Assembly (NCBI GenBank): GCA_020851635.1 | Contig: JADZCJ010000083.1 | Coordinates: forward strand, 1 to 64,000 | From: Anaerolineae bacterium | GTDB lineage: Bacteria; Chloroflexota; Anaerolineae; UBA4142; SHND01 | DNA: 64,000 bases | Direction: 5' to 3' | The notes under the pieces: generated by a model | Database searches by the model: none | Told to the model about the DNA's origin: nothing | What the model saw: the letters and a program-made list of their open reading frames with translations, nothing else | Shown here: piece after piece, positions 61,581-64,000 of the stretch | Layout: each line of letters begins with the position of its first letter | How positions within the stretch are numbered: position 1 is the first letter of the stretch | Program-made: the position numbers and the translations under genes

Positions 61581-61979
61581 ATGAATCAACTCTCAAGACA
61601 GGATATCGAACTGCATACTCGTATCGTCGGCTGGCTCTATATCGTGGGCAGCGCGCTCTTGATGGCGTTTGGGTTGATCGGGTTCTTTTTCCTGACAAAT
61701 CTGGGCGTCATCACAGGTGACGCGCAGGCCGCTCTGATTATAGGCATCGTTGGAACGTGGGGCGGCTTGCTGCTCATCGTTTTGTCAGTGCCCGGCTTGC
61801 TGGCGGGCTATGGTTTGCTTCGACGACGAGAATGGGGCCGCGTCCTCGCCATCGTCGTCGCACTCTTGAATCTCTTTAATTTTCCGTTGGGGACTCTCCT
61901 GGGCGTGTATACCCTCTGGGTGTTGCTGCAAACCAACGCAAACGAGCTCTTTGCGCAAAGCAAGCCGATGCCTGCATAG
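61581..61979 (+). CDS. Small predicted membrane protein
   Basis: This 132-residue protein has four hydrophobic segments. The start is ATG 61581 (GGAGGTG seven bases before). The sequence IHTRIVGWLYIVGSALLMAFGLIGFFF-like N-terminus and GYGLLRRREWGRVLAIVVALLNLFNFPLGTLLGVYTLWVL resemble small integral proteins of unknown function found across bacteria. It precedes a hairpin at 62002-62037. Its function is unknown. Confidence 0.6.
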   Translation: MNQLSRQDIELHTRIVGWLYIVGSALLMAFGLIGFFFLTNLGVITGDAQAALIIGIVGTWGGLLLIVLSVPGLLAGYGLLRRREWGRVLAIVVALLNLFNFPLGTLLGVYTLWVLLQTNANELFAQSKPMPA

Positions 61980-62001
61980 AGCGAGGATGATTGACGGAAT
62001 C

Positions 62002-62037
62002 GTGGGCGACTCGTAATTGCATCGGCAAGTCGCCCAC
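62002..62037 (+). terminator. 10-bp hairpin
   Basis: GTGGGCGACT (62002-62011) and AGTCGCCCAC (62028-62037) pair perfectly around a 16-nt loop. No T-run follows, so it may only be a weak terminator or leader element before the hydrolase gene 17 bp on. Confidence 0.4.
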
Positions 62038-62053
62038 ACTCGGAGAGTTCAAA

Positions 62054-63346
62054 ATGAGTACCTTGACACATTCAATTCAAATCAAGACGAACGCGCCTTC
62101 GGTTCGCAGTGTTGCCGGGAAAATCGGGCGCTCGATCTTGTATGTTCTTGCCGCATTCCTGGCTGTCCTGCTGGCTGTGCCGATGTTGCTGCTGCCGTTG
62201 ACAACTGCCGTGCCCGCGCCGGTTTGGATTCTGCTGCTTGCGGGAGCTGCCGCGCTCGCCTATGGCGCTTTTCATTTCTTTCAACCGCTCCTTGCATTTG
62301 GAATCTTGTATGGGGGCTTGATCGTTCTTGCCGTGATTGCCGGCGTGGCTTCGCAGATTTTTGCGGCGACCCCGCCGATCACGGATGCAAACGGCAAGCC
62401 ACTGCCCGGCAGCATCGCCGTGCTGGAACAAGTCGAATTGAACGGCAGTAAACAGTGGATTACGATTCGCGGCAAGGATGCGACCAAGCCCGTGCTGCTC
62501 TATCTCGGCATCGGCGGACCCGGCGCAGGCGGCTTTCCCGCCACGTTCACCAGTCTGTCGCCGCTCGAAGAGCATTTCGTCGTGGTGAACTGGGACCAGC
62601 CCGGCACAGCCAAATCATATGACGCGGTCCCGATTTCGACCTTGACGGTGGACCGCTTTGTTGCCGATGCCCACGCCCTCACACAGCTCTTGCGAGAACG
62701 CTTTGGACAGGAAAAAATCTATGTCATGGGGCTTTCATGGGGCACGATTGTGGGCACCAAACTGGTGCATCAACATCCTGAATTGTTTCACGCCTATCTG
62801 GGCACGGGGCAGATGGTAAATACGACCGAAAACGATGTGTTTGGTTACGAGTTTGCCGTCAAGCTCGCGACCGAACGCGGCGACACAGCCACCGCGGATA
62901 CGCTGCGCCGCAACGGACCACCCCCATACCGGGGCGACGGCATGCAGTTCAAGTATGCGGCATACAACAATGTGCTCTTTGACTATATGGGCAATCCGCG
63001 GCTCGAAATGATCTTGCTGCTGGTGCCACAGCTGGCGCGTGAATACGGCTATTGGGACCGCGTGAATTTTGATCGGGGTCTGATCGAATCCTTTGCCCAA
63101 CTGTATCCGCAGCTGCGCGACCTGGATTTCACAACGCAGGCGAACAAGGTTGACGTGCCGATGTATTTTTTGCACGGGCGCAATGACGTAAACGCGGTTT
63201 CGGCGCTGGTCGAGCGCTACTATGACATTCTGCAAGCGCCGCACAAAGAATTGATCTGGATCGAGTCGGGACACGGCGCGACTGCGGATGAAATATTGGA
63301 TACGTTCGTCAACCGCATCCTGCCGCAGACGCTGCCCGTCAAATAG
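62054..63346 (+). CDS. Membrane-anchored alpha/beta hydrolase
   Basis: This 430-residue protein begins with three hydrophobic helices (residues about 25-125). An alpha/beta hydrolase fold follows, with LYLGIGGPGAGGFPATF, the nucleophile elbow MGLSWGTIVGTKLVHQHPELF (GxSxG), acid FLHGRNDVNAV and terminal IESGHGATAD with the catalytic His. The pattern resembles proline iminopeptidase-like enzymes. ATG 62054 avoids an extension with no similarity. It precedes the small membrane gene by 9 bp. The substrate is unknown. Confidence 0.85.
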   Translation: MSTLTHSIQIKTNAPSVRSVAGKIGRSILYVLAAFLAVLLAVPMLLLPLTTAVPAPVWILLLAGAAALAYGAFHFFQPLLAFGILYGGLIVLAVIAGVASQIFAATPPITDANGKPLPGSIAVLEQVELNGSKQWITIRGKDATKPVLLYLGIGGPGAGGFPATFTSLSPLEEHFVVVNWDQPGTAKSYDAVPISTLTVDRFVADAHALTQLLRERFGQEKIYVMGLSWGTIVGTKLVHQHPELFHAYLGTGQMVNTTENDVFGYEFAVKLATERGDTATADTLRRNGPPPYRGDGMQFKYAAYNNVLFDYMGNPRLEMILLLVPQLAREYGYWDRVNFDRGLIESFAQLYPQLRDLDFTTQANKVDVPMYFLHGRNDVNAVSALVERYYDILQAPHKELIWIESGHGATADEILDTFVNRILPQTLPVK

Positions 63347-63355
63347 GAGATTGCC

Positions 63356-63772
63356 ATGAACATTCCACTTGTGCTTGTCGCGTTGTTTCTCATCGCTCAC
63401 GGTTTGATACACGTCTATTTTGTGACGCCCGCGCCGCCGCCGGGTCCGGTCAAATGGCCCTTTCAACTTGATCACTCCCGGCTGCTCGCGGCGCTTGGGC
63501 TAGACCGGTTCGCGCGCCCCATTGGCATCGGGTTGCTGATTCTGACGGTCGGAGGCTTTGCGACGACCGCGCTCGGTTTGCTCGGCGTACCGCTGTTCCA
63601 TGAATGGTGGGAGATTCTGGCGTTGGCTTCAGCAGCCGTGTCATTTCTCATGCTCGTGCTCTTTTGGAATCTAATGCTCGTATTTGGCATTGTGATCGAC
63701 GCGGTCATTGTGGTGGCGGTTTTGTGGAATCCATCGCCTTTGCAAACGTGGGGGTTGGCTGTCACGCGCTGA
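63356..63772 (+). CDS. Small predicted membrane protein
   Basis: This 138-residue protein has about four hydrophobic helices. The N-terminal FLIAHGLIHVYFVTPAPPPGPVKWPF is distinctive, with a Pro-rich loop after the first helix. It begins 9 bp after the hydrolase gene and is likely co-transcribed. I do not recognise a family. Confidence 0.55.
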   Translation: MNIPLVLVALFLIAHGLIHVYFVTPAPPPGPVKWPFQLDHSRLLAALGLDRFARPIGIGLLILTVGGFATTALGLLGVPLFHEWWEILALASAAVSFLMLVLFWNLMLVFGIVIDAVIVVAVLWNPSPLQTWGLAVTR

Positions 63773-63814
63773 GTGTGTCCAAGACACCGAAAATCCGCTC
63801 ACGCAGAGCCGCAG

Positions 63815-63849
63815 AGCCAAGTAAAACACAACTCGCTGTGGACTTGGCT
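63815..63849 (+). other. Hairpin before the final partial gene
   Basis: AGCCAAGT (63815-63822) and ACTTGGCT (63842-63849) flank a 19-nt loop that can itself pair CACA with TGTG. It occupies the intergenic stretch before the last gene. No T-run follows. Confidence 0.35.
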
Positions 63850-63876
63850 TGAATACAACCGTTAGAGGGAAATGCT

Positions 63877-64000
63877 ATGACAAACGGACAGCCCGGAAAC
63901 CCCGGGGGCTCGATACAGCATGAAATCGTTATTTCCGGTTTTGGCGGACAGGGCGTTTTGTTTGCGGGGCAATTGTTGGCATACGCGGGCATGGCGGAGG
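63877..64000 (+). CDS. korC: 2-oxoacid:ferredoxin oxidoreductase gamma subunit (partial)
   Basis: Only the first 41 codons are in the window, so the gene is cut by the right edge. The visible part has a hydrophilic N-terminus and then HEIVISGFGGQGVLFAGQLLAYAG, the KorC/VorC gamma-subunit signature. A GTTAGAGGGAA site precedes the ATG. It completes the D-A-B-C set of the oxidoreductase whose alpha and beta genes lie upstream. Confidence 0.85.
   Translation, partial: MTNGQPGNPGGSIQHEIVISGFGGQGVLFAGQLLAYAGMAE

Noticed and set aside
1-64000. CRISPR arrays, rRNA and tRNA genes
   Set aside because: No regularly spaced short repeats and no tRNA or rRNA signatures were seen by eye. A covariance-model scan could still find a small RNA.
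1-64000. nirS, nirK, norB, hcp or napA in the window
   Set aside because: None of their motifs appears in any translated frame; nitrogen-oxide genes here are nosZ, nrfHA and the NnrS-like group only.

Overview
The window is about 64 kb of chromosome-like, GC-rich DNA with closely packed genes. I saw no phage, plasmid, CRISPR, rRNA or tRNA signature. Gene content points to a facultatively anaerobic bacterium, most likely Chloroflexota (Anaerolineae-like). The reasons are a clade II-type nos cluster whose extracytoplasmic parts carry lipoboxes, a membrane-anchored NrfA, a group 3d HoxEFUYH hydrogenase, PPK2, and a small protein of a kind I associate with Chloroflexota. The phylum is an inference from content and was not computed.

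Layout. 0.3-9.4 kb is a nitric-oxide/nitrosative-stress type region. It holds three polytopic NnrS/heme-copper-like membrane proteins, a DUF1858 redox-disulfide protein, a hemerythrin-DUF2249 fusion, a cobalamin-type radical SAM enzyme, two Crp/Fnr regulators and a DUF3054 protein. 9.8-18.3 kb (minus strand) is a nitrous-oxide-reductase locus, crp-crp-nosZ-nosB-nosDF-nosY-nosL-cytochrome c, in which NosD and NosF are one polypeptide. Inverted copies of a 32-bp repeat bracket this locus. 18.5-23.4 kb has a MalT/LuxR-type regulator, a small protein, a DUF1269 protein and PPK2. 23.4-32.3 kb is an arginine deiminase region (YfcC carrier, arcB, DUF1269, APC permease, NhaC, arcC, arcA). 32.3-43.5 kb holds a lipid kinase, TRIC-like and UPF0114 membrane proteins, a P-type ATPase with altered ion-site residues, a ZIP transporter, a GH13 enzyme, a UbiB/AarF kinase, an orphan response regulator and a universal stress protein.

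43.7-45.9 kb (minus strand) is the nrfHA nitrite-ammonification operon, led by a small Cys-containing protein. 46.1-48.7 kb has a CoA-transferase and a radical SAM protein. 48.8-54.1 kb is a complete hoxEFUYH plus maturation protease. 54.4-56.2 kb has an exported metallo-beta-lactamase-fold protein and a DUF6544-like protein. From 56.3 kb to the window edge runs a 2-oxoacid:ferredoxin oxidoreductase operon (korD, A, B, C). It is interrupted by a stand-alone E2-type acyltransferase domain, a flavodoxin, an alpha/beta hydrolase and several membrane proteins.

Together the genes suggest fermentation and hydrogen or ferredoxin metabolism (Hox, Kor, arginine deiminase) coupled to N2O and nitrite as electron sinks. 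Several Crp/Fnr proteins probably sense oxygen or NO. No nitrite-to-NO or NO reductase gene is visible here, so the cell may consume N2O and nitrite without being a full denitrifier, unless those genes lie elsewhere.
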